Shown piece by piece: positions 37,521 through 49,681 of a stretch of DNA of 64,000 bases. The notes beneath the pieces are model-generated. The model saw only the letters and a program-made list of their open reading frames with translations. It was not told the origin of the DNA and made no database searches. Position numbers and translations under genes: made by a program. The stretch lies in the NCBI GenBank assembly GCA_013400115.1, contig VXBP01003607.1:620310-684309 (forward strand), in the 5' to 3' direction. Within the stretch, counting starts at the first letter, position 1, and each line of letters starts with the position of its first letter. This DNA is from Rhinopomastus cyanomelas (lineage: Eukaryota > Chordata > Aves > Bucerotiformes > Rhinopomastidae).

Positions 37521-40500
37521 GCTTCTAGAACCAGCCAGCTCCCTGCTTCTGTTTTTTACTGCTCATGTCTGGCTCCGGTAAGCACAGCGGACTCTTGCCT
37601 GCAGCTCTTCCCTTGCTGGTGCTCCAAGCTGCACAGACAGTGGAACGTATCTGAGAGCGGTGTAAGTGCACTAAACTGAGAAAAACTACACCAGCAATTA
37701 TTTCTGTCCTTTCAGTCTGCTTTTTACTACCTTTTGATGTGACTCATGCTTTCATTTTGTTTTTACATCCTGAGGTGTATTCCTTTTCATGACTGATTTA
37801 GGCTTCTATTTTAGAAAAATATAATGGCAACATGATTTTTAAGGTTATACAAAACCACTCACAGCGGGACACCAGAGACACGAGGCCAGAAAAACATCTT
37901 GAATTACTACCTCGCTTTTGAGTCTGAATAATAGCTCCAGACAGAAGCACTAAGGCAACAAACCAGTGGCTTATATTTTTCAGATAAGTGCCTTGGTGAA
38001 GGTCTTCACAGAAGAGTAGTTTACAAATTTGTTACTGATTATTGATGATAAATGTCTAGTGACTTTTATATCAGCAGGGAACTCCCTCTATCAGTTACTG
38101 TGGCATGATGTAAAATAATATTACATTTTCCTGACATTAATTTATCTTGATTATTCTTATGATTTAATATTTTTATTGGTACACTGAATTGCAAAAATTG
38201 CAGTATAATTTAATTTTTACCATCATATGTGCAGAAAATCACTGGAGGCATTAAAATGATGAAAGAAGAGTTGTGCTAATACCACAAAAAAGGATGCAAA
38301 AATGATTTAAGTTACTTTCTTCTCCTATTTGCAGTTCATTAAGTCACTGTCTTCTTGTAATGACCAAGTGAAAATTAAAGTACTTCAGAGAAGAACTTCA
38401 GGTTCAAGCGTCATTAGAAGAAGAGAAATGGGTTCTTTGATGAACTTGACTGCAGAAATCTATAGAGCACAACTTAATCAGACTGCACATTGATCTTTGA
38501 TGCTGGAAGGCAGACCCGAGATTGAACAAATCTTTTTAATGCATATTTTCCCTTTAAAAAGTAGCATATGATGCATGAGAATGATCCATATATAATGTAG
38601 TTCAAGTTTGTAAGGTATAATGGTACACTGCACTTTCTTATTTTACTCACTGCAAGCGGAAATCTAAGAAAAATAGGTTATACATTCCTTTATACATTCT
38701 GCATTAGGTAGGATCTGTGACTCTGGGAAGTGACATATCGTTTCTTAACTAATGAACTCCCAATTCACTCCAAATGCATAATTTACATCCCTTTGAAACA
38801 AGAACCAAGACTTGCAGTTAGCAGATAAGTGTAGATGATAAAAAGATCTTCAACCTATTTGCTGTCTCTCTTCCAAGAAGATTTTATGACAATTTCATTA
38901 GAGGGCAGACTGAATACTACTCAGAATGTGATGTCTCTGCTTTCGTAAGTTAACTGCAATCCATAGGATTTAGAAAGAACAATGTGGGGTGGAGTGTAGT
39001 AGTGATTCTGCACTAACAACTCCTATTAGTGTTCAGGAGAAAAACACCAAACTTCTGCATCCCAAAAGGAATACTGAAAGTTTGAATGTGATTGTGCAAG
39101 GTTCAAGGGTACTTTCCCTTATTGAAAGGACAAACATGAACAGCCCTTCTCTTTCTAAAAGGAGTGTAAAACTTTTTGTGATAGTAGATGAAAACACATG
39201 GCCCACACCCAAGACAAGGTACTAACTCACTGATGTCTCTATGCTTCTTCCAGAGGGATCCCACAGCACCATTTGTGTCTAAAGAAGTAGTAATCTAGGG
39301 CCATATTGCACATCCTCCACTTGTTTGTTCCAGTACCAAAAATAAGAGGTGTTAAACCAGCAATAACAGGCTACAACATGTTGAAAATTCTGGGGTTCGG
39401 AGATTAACCCACTTTGAAAAAGTTGTCACTACTCCAGTTACAGGTCTGCATAAAATAGCTGCACCAGGACAGGATGGAGGTTTCTGAGTCTCCAGTATTT
39501 GGTTCCAATTACATGTTACACACAAATATTTCTTGAGCTGTCACCTCAGAGGGAAAACCTTCCAGTACTTCAAGTAATTTCTAAAGGACACCCTTCCTTC
39601 TCTGCCTCCCATGAAACTGTGATTACTGGCCAGATACACACAGAGGAAATTAAATAACCACTTCTAAAATTACCAACCCTTTTTCACTTTTAACTTCTCC
39701 AATTCCCTGTTTTATTTGCTGCTGAATTTGCCTATCTGACGGAGCAATCCCCTCTCAGCGTAAACCAATACTGTCTCAGCAGCAAAGCTGCTAGGTATTA
39801 AATATAGGATGATGGAGATCATTTTTAATCAGGTTAAAGCGCTTTAATTACTATAAATTAGATTTGATGTCTCTAAGTGAGCAAACAGTATTATTTGGGC
39901 TGTTTAAAACACAAATTCTTTTTAAAACACAGTCCAAGTCCTTTAGGAAAGACGATTTGTGTTTTTGTCATCATTCTTGATGTGCCAGGAACTTTCTGTA
40001 TTGAGCAGCAATTTTTTCCTGACAAAGTGAGACTTACAAACCCCATGGAATTGAATGTAATGACCACTGACACCGAGCCTCCTAAAATAATAAAGATTCA
40101 AAGGTCAAGCATGAACAAGTGGCAAAAGTGACCTACTGATAGGAAAAATTAACTTCTTAAAACAGAAAGTACTGCCTAGGAACCATCCCTCCCTCCCCCG
40201 TGTCTTCAGTTAGATTCCCTTGGCTGGATTTTTGCACAAGTGCAACCTCTTTAATTTTGTCTGAGTTCAGAAAAGAGGCTCGACAGGACAGATTTCTGCC
40301 TGGAGAAGACACATTTAATGAGCAACGTGATTTTATCTAGAATCATCGTAACAGCTGCAACTGCAGACAATGTGAAAGCACTTTGCAAATGGCATCACTG
40401 GTGTGCCAGTGACACGTTCTACCCAGCAATATCCTACGCTTAGGCCTTTTTCTCCAAATTAGATGTTGAAAATAGATTATTATTTTTTTTCTTAAAATGG

Positions 40501-43310
40501 GTACCCCAGGCTTGCCTAAATATAAAACTAGCTAAGCCTGGCCTTAATTTCTGGCAAGAGGAGACATAAAAGTGTTGGTACTGTTATTGATAGCTGGACT
40601 AGGAGAACTGAATGAGATGGCATCGCACTGTTACCGAAGTGAACACGAGAAGCAGATATTTGGGAGACCTCACAAGAAAATCTGGCAAGCTGAACATACT
40701 TCTTTATTTTTACTATGGGAATGATGCACGGAGGAGTATCTGGAGTAGTTAATACCCAGGCAGAAGAGCATGTGAAATCAATAGATAGATTGTACCAGTA
40801 TATCATGGACTTCTTGTATGTTCTCTGTCAAGTATGTTTAAATATTAAGCCCTTCACTGTCTTGGGAGGACAATATCTCTGCCTTACAAGCCCTGTCTGT
40901 GATCCTGCGATTCCATTTCACTGCTGCGAGTGACAATGACAAAGCTGTCCGCTTCTGCCATCACGATGGTCTGTTTGTATCGCTCCATAACATTAACGAC
41001 CACTGGCTAGCTAACAGATTTTCTGAATATTATTCACGATCAACTGAATTTGAAAGAATACAATATTTGCATTGCATAATAAAAGACAGGATAATTTTTA
41101 TAGGTTTTATATGTTAGGTAATCAGCTTCACAGATGATCAAAGATTAACTTTAAATGGATGCTGCTAAGAAAGATCTTCAGTCTTAAATCAGCTTTTCTG
41201 CTTTAAACCTTTCTCTTTAATCCTCAGCTTCAAGTAATTTTATAAATAGATAAAATTGGAAAATCTTTTAAACTACAGAAGTATAATATCAGATGAGCCC
41301 CAATGCTATCTTTTCTTCATGAGATAACTGTAAGAAAACATAAATAGTCCGCCTTCTTAAAAGCTGCACTGTACATGAGCAACAATAGCAAATTATTAAT
41401 AAACAAAGCGTGGATCATTTTAAAAAACAAACTAAACCAACGTAAGTCCTTTTTCCCAGTTACGTAATATTTCAGAGTTATTTCTATGTCAGGATTTAAA
41501 ACCAGGCTGCACAGTAACACCAGCACCTACTGGCACACGTGTGCAGCTCAGAGAGTCTCTTCAGCACAAATAACCCTTCTGGGTTGTGCTGATGCTGCAC
41601 TGAGCAGCACTGGGGGGGTGTCTGGTCCAGCAGCGGGAAGCTGGGACACCAAAGGTAGCCAGTCACAGCAGTTATCTCATACACAGTCTAAATGCAGTTA
41701 TCTAAATATCAGCCAAATAAAGGCTAAAAGATTTTCTTTTTTCTGACAAGACAGTCTCTCTCATTTGGTTTTCATCAGTTTATTGAGATGTTAGGGCCCA
41801 GAGTCAGCTTGCCTCAGTTTTGCTATAAATACCTCATTATCTTGTACTGATGGGTGCCCACAGAGTGTGATTTGCTCACCTATCTTTTATGAGTAGGGTG
41901 AATTGCGTCTGGAAACGCCCATCTCTCTGCACTGGAGTAGCCTAAGTGAGACTCAATGGTTTCGGTTACAGGAGATGAATTCCACTGGAGGAATCAGATC
42001 ATTAACTCAGCTGCACCAGTATAAATCTAGAGTACTTTGAACAGTGTTGCTCAGTTTATGCTGTGTGACCCAAGACAATCTGAACCTTCCTACGCTTCAA
42101 ACAGCTTGAAATATAGAGCTTCATAAGAAAAGTTTAGAACCAGCTTTGATATGAAAACATTTCCTGAGATCCCTGCCAGTTTGTGGAGTTTCATATTCAC
42201 AATGATGACTAATAAAGCAGCAACAGTAAAATGCTGTAACTGCTGCAAAGAATAAAAATCCCATAAAATGAGAGAAGCGGATTGTAAGAAGTGATGTTAA
42301 ATGAAAAACGTCACTGGGGTTTGTCAATTATTTTATGCCAGTTTTAATTACTTCTGGCTTTGCTCACAGCAAGGTAAAGAAAAGGGAAAGAGTTTTCACA
42401 ATAAAACGTGATTTTTAAAACTACAGTATTTCTGTCTATTGAATCGTAGACCCGATTTTACTGATATTTAAACTGGCATTGCAGTGTTATCAGTCCTCTA
42501 GTTTCAGTGCAGTTACTCCTGACTTGTATGAGTGTGAGTGAAAACACAATCCTACGCTCCTCTTTGTTTTGACAGTGTGCATATTTTTCCATACAATTTA
42601 AATAATCAATTCCCCTTTTGTCCTTACGCATTGGTCACATCTCATGAAGTCGGCGAACACTTCACAACTCCAGTAAACAGCAGAAAAGGCATTTAGAAGA
42701 AAAACTACACATAATCATTAGAAAGACAGCGCATAAAAAACTAGCAGAGCTGCAGGGCAGCAGTAATATTCACAGACAAACTCTACATTTGTATTCAGCA
42801 ATAAAAATAAAACCAAATAGAAACTGTCACATCCTGTGCTCTCTAGGCTAGAGCTGCACAAACCAGACTTGAAAGAAATGCATATTGATGGTTATAAACT
42901 GGCTTTGGAATGTCATTAATAAACCCCAATATTGCTCTGAAAAATGCTGTGGAGCCCACTTAAACACTTGAGGTTTAAACTTTCAAGATTAATGTTAGAA
43001 GACCTCTGTTCCTGGGAACAACAAATAAATAGAGTTCAGATACATTTGTTACAGAAGGAATGGATTCTGCTCCTGATGCTACCAGCATGAAGGCTCCTGC
43101 AGCAAACACTGACTGGTACAGTGAGGGAGCAACTGAGTACCTAAACTGAGTATTTTTAACCTTGTGTAACAGCAATGTCAGAGGCATCACTGGCAAGGCA
43201 AGCAAAGGAACGGGGGCTTCTCATCAGGGCCATCATCACTTTCATATTCTCTCTGAGTACTTTGGGTACCTCAGGAAAACAGACCAGCTTGCAAAGCTGC
43301 TTCAGGATCG

Positions 43311-45428
43311 CAGAGTCACAGAATCACTCTGGTTGGAAAAGACCCCTGGGGTCAGTGAGTCCAACCATCCACCCTACCTTACAAGTTCACCCCTAAACTA
43401 GATCCCTCAACACCTCATCCAAACGATTTTTAAACATATCTAGGGATGGCAACTCAACCACATCCCTAGGAAACCCATTCAAGTGCTTGACCACCTTTTC
43501 TGTGAAAACCGTCTTCCTAATATCAAGTCTAAACCTACCCTGTTGTGACTTAAACCCATTCTCTCTTGTTCTATCACTAATTGCTTGTGAGAAGAGACCA
43601 GCACCAACCTCTCCACAACGTTCTTTCATATAGTTGCAGAGAGTGATGAGGTCTCCTTTCAACCTCCTCTTCTTCAAACTAAAGAGCCCCAGCTCTCTCA
43701 GTCTTTCCTCATGAGATTTCCTCCAGGCCCTTCACCAGCTTAGTTGCCCTCCTCTGCATCTGCTCCAGCACCTCCACATCTCTCTTGTATTGAGGTGCTC
43801 AAAACTGGACACAATACTCATGATGTGGCCTCACCAGTGCTGAATACAGGGGGCTCAGCTTCCTGTCAGTTAGAATCCCCCAGGTCCCTCTCTGCCAGAA
43901 GGCTCTCCAGCCACACCTCCCCAAGCCTGAAGCATTGCAGGGGGTTGTTGTGGCCCAAGTGCAGGACCTGGCACTTGGCCTTACTGAAGCTCCTGCCATT
44001 AACATTGGCCCATTGCTCCCATCTATCCAAGTCTCTCCGAGGAGCCTTTCTACCTTCTGGCACATGAACACTCCCACCTAAGTTGGTGTCATCTGCAAAC
44101 TCACTAATGATCCACTCTGTCCTTATCGAGATCATCAATAACGATGTTGAACAGAGATGGTCCCAACACGGAGCCCTGAGGCAGACCCACCACTGGTGAC
44201 AGGCTGCCAGCTGGATTTAACTCCATTAACCACCAGTCTTTGTGCCCGGCCGTTCGACCAGTGTTTTATCCAGCAGACTGTGTGCTCGTCCAAGCCACGA
44301 GCAGTCAGCTTATCAAGTTGAATTCCATGGGGAACTGCGTCAATGGCTTTAGAAAGTCCAGGTAAACAATATCCACAGCCTTCCGCTCGTTCAATAGCTG
44401 GGTCAGAGAAGGAGATCAGGTTTGTCAGGCAGCACCTGCCTTTAATAAACCCATGTTGACTGGGCCTGATGCCCTGGTTGCCCTGTATGTGAAGTGTGAC
44501 GGTACTTGAGATGATGTGTTCCATGACCTTCCCTGGCACCGAGGTCAGACTGACAGGTCTTTAGTTTCCTGGATCCTGCTTTCTGCCCTTCTTGTAGATG
44601 TGTGTTACATTTGCCACCTTCCAGTGCATTGGTGCCTCCCCAGCTAGCCAGGATTTTGAGTGAATAACAGAAAGCGTCTTGGCGAGCTCATTGGCCAACT
44701 TTCTCAGCACCCTTGGGTGCAACCCATCCATCCCCATAGACTTGTTTATGTCTAAGTGGTGCAGCAGGTTGCTGACCGCTTCCTTTCCATTTGTGTTGGC
44801 CTCATTCTGCTCTCCCTCTCTGTCCACTGCTAAAGACTGAGGCAAAGTAGGCACTGAGCACCTCAGCCTTTTCCACGACATTTGTTACTAGGTTTCCCTC
44901 TGGATCCAAAACAGGATGGAGATTTTCCCTGGTCCTCCTTTTGTTATTGCTGTATTTATAGAAGCTTTAAAAATTATCCTCAACTTAGGTGTAGCTAAGC
45001 TGAGCTCTAGGTACTCTTTGACCCTCCTGATTTTCTTTCTGCAGAGTTTGACTACACGCTTAAAGTCTTCATGAGAGGGCTGCCCCCTCTTCCAGATGTC
45101 ATAGACTCTTCTTTTGTTCTTGGGGTGCAGCCAAAGATCCGTACTTAGCCAAGCAGGTCTCCTTCCCCACCTACTCATCTTTCATCTCATGGTCACTGCT
45201 GGCTCCTGTATACTTAAGACTCTTGAAGTATGTCAAACCTTCCTGGACTCATATATCTTTTAGGGCAGCCTACAAGGGACTTTGTCAATCAATCTCCTGA
45301 ACAGGCCAAAGTTCGCCCATCGGAAGTCTAAGGTAACAGTTTCACTAGACCCTATGCTTGTTTTTCCAAGGATTGAAAACTCAATCAACTCATGATCACT
45401 GTGCCCTAGATGACCTCCAACATTTACT
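43311..45428 (-). mobile_element. CR1 LINE copy B, about 2.1 kb
   Basis: Minus-strand CR1 with its 3' end at 43311 (CACAGAATCACTCTGGTTGG) and its 5' truncation at about 45428, reaching into the end of the endonuclease domain (readable on minus as GHSDHELIEF just below 45428). It includes the endonuclease-RT linker, the RT blocks, the FADD box (44088-44099) and the ORF2 C-terminus. It is the close sister of copy A. Relative to A it lacks about 100 bp near 43852, about 16 bp near 44403 and about 50 bp near 44815. Its 5' end and both flanks differ from those of A, so it is a separate insertion. Confidence 0.96.
43393..45428 (-). pseudogene. CR1 ORF2 remnant (endonuclease end, RT, C-terminus)
   Basis: Open blocks in 5' to 3' order on the minus strand. 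45178-44888 is the linker, with GRRPAWLSTDLW and KKNRRVYDIWKRG-like sequence. 44881-44561 holds the RT N-terminal part (KSMGMDGLHPRVLRKLANEL, VTHIYKKGRKQDPGN). 44539-44135 holds GFIKGRCCLTNLI, then motif A beginning in another frame (LSKAIDAVPHGI), LDKLTARGLDEH and QRLVVNGVKSSWQPVTSG. 44138-43866 holds FADDTNLGG with both motif C aspartates. 43677-43393 holds the C-terminus ending in a natural stop (RHLRD-type end LRDLV). Repeated frame changes between blocks make it non-functional. Confidence 0.93.
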
Positions 45429-45710
45429 TTACTTTACAGAATTGTTCCTGGTAGAACAACACTTTGTGTATCTCAGTTTTGAGAATCTCAAGCAAGAAAA
45501 GCATCTACTGTTTCGCACGAGAGACTCCTTCATAGTCTAGTAGCTCTCACTGTTGGAAAGGTTTTCCTGATATTCAGCTTCAATTTCCTATTAATTTCTT
45601 CCCATAACTCTGATTCTGTGGTACTTAATGGCTCAGCAGGGTAGTCCAGGATCACAGCTTAGTCTTTCCTTTTACAGTTTTACTGCCTTTTTATAATTAA
45701 CAACCTGCAA
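45429..45710 (-). mobile_element. Possible ancient CR1-like fragment
   Basis: Just beyond copy B, GAGACTCCTTCATAGTC, GGAAAGGTTTTCCTGATATT and CAATTTCCTATTAATTTC follow the block order of a reversed, strongly diverged CR1-type ORF2 end (the stretch equivalent to NFFTVRV and RTRGNG). If so, copy B inserted next to an older element. Similarity is judged by eye and is weak. Confidence 0.3.
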
Positions 45711-48700
45711 AATTCTCTAAGGAGATACTCAAGTTGTCTGTCACAAAAGGAAAGGCATTTCAGTGCCTTGGGATGGTTACCTGAGGCAAGATAACCTGTT
45801 CTCTATCACTCCTCTGAGTAAGGATGTATCAACAGGCACAGGATCTGCCATCCTGCCTCTGTAACTCTGCCCATGGGTAGCAGGAAAGTTTTCGCACAAT
45901 GTACTTCTAGGGCAAAATTGGACTCTGATTTCTCTTTCAGAGCTGTGGGTGAACATCACAGAAACAAAGTCAACCAAGCAGCAGCGCCTGGAGTTATTGA
46001 GATGGCTCAGAGCAGACAAGTAACATTGAATTTGACTTCAGCCTGAATCAGCACTTAAATCAAACTCTGCTGCTCAGAAAGTTTTAAATCCCCCCGCCAT
46101 GGCTTTTACCGTGGGCATTTTTCCTTATCTCGTGCCATCCATCTAGTGTCAACAGAGGCACAGAAACAATAACAGCACTGTGGCAGCTGGTTTAATGTAT
46201 TACTGGTGTTTGAATCTCATCTTGCTGGTGCAGAGTGTGTTGGACTATAAGGAAATACAAACGAAAGTGGAATGTTAGCAATTATTCATTCCACTGGCAA
46301 GCTATCTAGTGGACAGGTATAGAGTCAGGCATTAAAAATGAACAAAGAGCTGCAAAGATTCTTTTGCGAACTAATATGTTTTCCAGCCGTTCTGCATTAA
46401 GAGCAATACGTTTACACGAGCCGGTTTTGCTGGTGACTAACCAAGCCTACATGGTGGCACATTTGTCTTGCTGACCCTTCGTACATCTCTCCCATTTTTA
46501 TCCTTTCCTTGAACAACAAAGTGTTCCTTAATAGGATCCCAGATCAATTATTAATGCCAGTGTTTATAACAGTAAATAAAAATGGAAATCTGGTCTCCTC
46601 TTTTCAGACCTAGCATTTTTAGCTTCACACTAAACCTGTGGTTCTCTAGCACTTTATTTATTAAAGTTTAATGTGGTTTCAGTGCATGTTTCAAGCCTTC
46701 TTTACTCAGCCATACTATAAAGAAATGACAACTGAGTTAAAGTCCAGTGAAAATCTCCTTCTTGTTAAACTAAAAGCCAAGGAAAATGTCAGTGAAGATG
46801 AGCTACGCTTTTTACTTATTAAACCAGACAAAGTTAGATTTTAACCCCTTTAGGCTTCAGTCTGTTTGATTCGAATTTGATTTGGAACCAATTCCTAATT
46901 CATGGTAAAGCCTGAATGAGAAAAATCTACAGACTGATGCAGACAAAAGACTGTCACTCTCTTTCCAAACTCCTAACCCGGATGCTTCATCAGCAGTTTA
47001 TTTCCTACTGAATCTCCTCAACACTGCAATTGTTCTCCATTGTAAAACTTTATTGCCAGGTTTGGATGCCAGCCAGTGGAGCCGGTGCCCCAAGCAGGGT
47101 CCCCTCCCAGCCTGCACATTCTCCTAGTGATGCAGCTTCTTCTCTTTCCCATTCTGCCCCCAAAGAAAATCGCTGGCATCAGGCATCAGCACTCTCCAGG
47201 GCAATAAACTGTATTATTGCTTTGATGCTTGAATTTTACAACTCAATGGAGCAGGTGCAACCTGGAGACAACGGTGCTTTATCCGGGGAAGTTACTGCTT
47301 GCTGGTTTTCTGTTCTGCTATCTCAACTAATTTGCTTCAAAGATGCAGGATGAAGCAGAAGGTGCAGGCAGAGCTGAGATATGTTTGGCTCTGTTTTAAC
47401 CTTTGTAAGAAGGCAGATTACCCCAGTTTGGGAATTCCTGAGACAGATCCAAGAGCAGTATCTTAGAAGATCTTCCTATAAAAACCCCAAAGACTCACAA
47501 AGCTTCAGGTTCAAAGGAGACTGAAGGACAGGCCCTCTGTTCATCATCTGTGACAGGGAATTGGAAAGCATGATGTGAAAACAGTTTCGGGTGCCTGTTT
47601 GTCATGTGTTTCTCTCTTTCAGCCATGAATCCAAAAGACACAATGTGACCCTTAGATTTCATTCAGCCTTCCCCACACATGTTTGGGATGTTTCGAAGTG
47701 AGAACCCTCCCACAATATCAGGCTGCAATTTCTGGGTTGTTCTTTAGCTTTGTCTTAAAAGAAGTTATGAGAATCAAATTAGGACAAGAAGCAGCACAGC
47801 AAACTGGACGGCAGGAGGATTTGCAAAAACTGCCCAAACAGTGCTGGACTTGTGTAAACACCCATTACACAACCCTGAAACCTTTCTGTACATTTCTGAT
47901 GATGTGTTTGTGGTCTCCACAAAGCAGCTGCTCACTGTTTGTGTTTTTGTTGCATCTGGGGACTGCTAACATAGATTGGGCTTCACTGCTGTTGAGCCAG
48001 GTGCTATGAAATATGTAAAGCTATTTCCCAAAGAGGCTGCTTCCATTATCCTTTTTTTTTAAACAACTGTTACAATCCTTCCTCTAGCTGCTGCCATCTC
48101 CGCTCGCTCTGGAAATGCATTTCTCAGCCTGGTGCTGGAGACTGCTGGAAGGACTGGGAATGCAGACAGCGTGCAGACGAGCACAAGGAACAGGGGACAA
48201 AGGCCACATAATTGAAAATTGTACTTTTATTTCTAGAAATAAAAAGTTGGAAAAATCTAAATGTCCTTACTGGATGCACTGAGATGGCATCTGACCCTCT
48301 AGTGCTCTTGGCACTCAGCTCTGCTCCCATATCCTTGGACATTTATTTGCCCAGACTCTGACAGCAGAACACTGTTAATGAAGCTGTCGTGACTTGACAG
48401 CCCTGCAAAAACAGAGATCATGATTAAGTTCAACTCTTTTATCATGAGGTTTCTTTCTGGATGCCCTGAGAATATATATACAGATGCTATCCCAACACGA
48501 ATGCATAGGAGAGCACCCCAGTATAAATATACACCAAAAAATAACCTTGATAAGAACACACTGGCTTTCTGAGGAAGTAGTGATAAAGAAAATACATATA
48601 AATGATGCTGTGGGCAAAACACCTAGGTCAGTATGTGTAGCTTTTCAAACCAGGTATTAGAAATGCAGACTTTCTCTGTAAACACCTGGCTGGATATTTA

Positions 48701-49044
48701 AAGAATTTATTACAAAGAGTCTGATACAAGTTGAGATGAAACTGGAAGGGCTACAAGGGAATGAGAGTTCACTGGCAACATACATCCAGATCCACTGAGA
48801 TAAAATATTTTGCATAGCAGGCCACTGGATGAATCAGACTGCTGATATTTTATGTGTAGAATTCCAGTTAATTTGCCTCTTCATGCAAGAAATACTTGTT
48901 CTTCAAGTGGACAGAAACAAGAATATTCAGCTGATGTCTGTTTGTGGAAAGCAGAGCAAACCTAAAGGTGATGCAGCCATGGCCTGAGCTCATTAGTTCC
49001 CCTCCAGACCGGGCAGCTGCTGTTTCATCTTTCTAAGGTTTTCC
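45711..49044. other. Unique non-coding DNA
   Basis: No gene or transposon recognised. 46250-46600 has several isolated CpGs in AT-rich sequence. Open frames at 47030-47353 and 47683-48009 (plus) have no family features. Confidence 0.45.
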
Positions 49045-49681
49045 AGAATTTCCTGTGAAATGTTGTAGTGCCAAACTTTTACTTGCACCAGGACAGTCTG
49101 TGGAAATCAAGGGCAATTGGCACAAGAGGAGGACAGGGCCAGCCCAGCTGAAGTGCCTCTATGCAAATGCACAGAGCCTGGGCAACAAACAGGATGAATT
49201 AAGGGCCACTGTGCTGCTGGGATGCCATGACATAGTGGCTATTACTGAAACGACTGGAATGTAGGGATAGATGGGTACAAGCTCTTTAGGAAGGACAGTC
49301 AGGGAAGGAGAGGAGGAGGCTTTGCCCTCTATATCAGTGACCAGCTGGAATCAGTGTAGCTCCACCTGGGGAAGGATGATGAGCTGGTTGAGAGTGTGTG
49401 GGTTATAATTAAAGGGAAGACAAGGGAGGGTGATGTTACTGTAGAGGTCTGCTACAGACCAGCAGAAGCAAGGAGATGAGGCCCTTCACAGGCAAATAGA
49501 AGCGGCTTCCAGGTCACAGGCCCTGGTCCTCATGGGGGATTTCAACCACCCTGACATCTGCTGGAGGGACAACACAGCAAGGCACCAGCAATCCAGGTTA
49601 TTCTTGGATTGCATAGATGACAACTTCCTCTTCCAAATGGTGGAGGAACCAACAAGAAAAGGATCACTTTTTTGCAGTGTG
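49045..49681 (+). mobile_element. CR1 endonuclease-domain fragment, truncated at both ends
   Basis: Plus-strand CR1 ORF2 5' region without reverse transcriptase or 3' tail. It starts near the ORF2 N-terminus and stops in the EEPTRKGSLF block, just before the usual DLLVTN-type continuation. CR1 copies insert from the 3' end and are normally 5'-truncated, so a copy that keeps the 5' part and loses the 3' part must have been cut by a later deletion or recombination. Confidence 0.93.
49100..49681 (+). pseudogene. CR1 apurinic/apyrimidinic-type endonuclease remnant
   Basis: The endonuclease of CR1 ORF2 nicks target DNA to start reverse transcription. Recognisable blocks are LKCLYANAQSLGNKQDEL (the N-terminal asparagine motif), VAITET, then after an internal deletion and stop codons at 49262 IDGYKLFRKD-like sequence, RRGGGFALYISDQLES followed by an in-frame stop, VESVWVIIKGKTREGDVTVE and CYRP, a frame change, then ALVLMGDFNHPDICWRDN (the GDFN catalytic motif) and CIDDNFLFQMVEEPTRKG. 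At least two stops, a deletion of about six codons after VAITET and frame shifts show it is dead. Confidence 0.92.

Larger units (their letters stand above)
24185..43310. other. 19-kb stretch without recognisable transposons or genes
   Basis: No CR1, LTR, SINE, RNA gene or convincing coding exon was found in this whole interval. GC is low except for a CpG-bearing patch with a full CRE at about 25320-25510. An octamer motif is at 29922-29929 and a perfect 8-bp inverted repeat at 37501-37520. Many open frames of 60-120 codons occur on both strands without sequence similarity, phase consistency or start context, as expected by chance. Confidence 0.5.
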
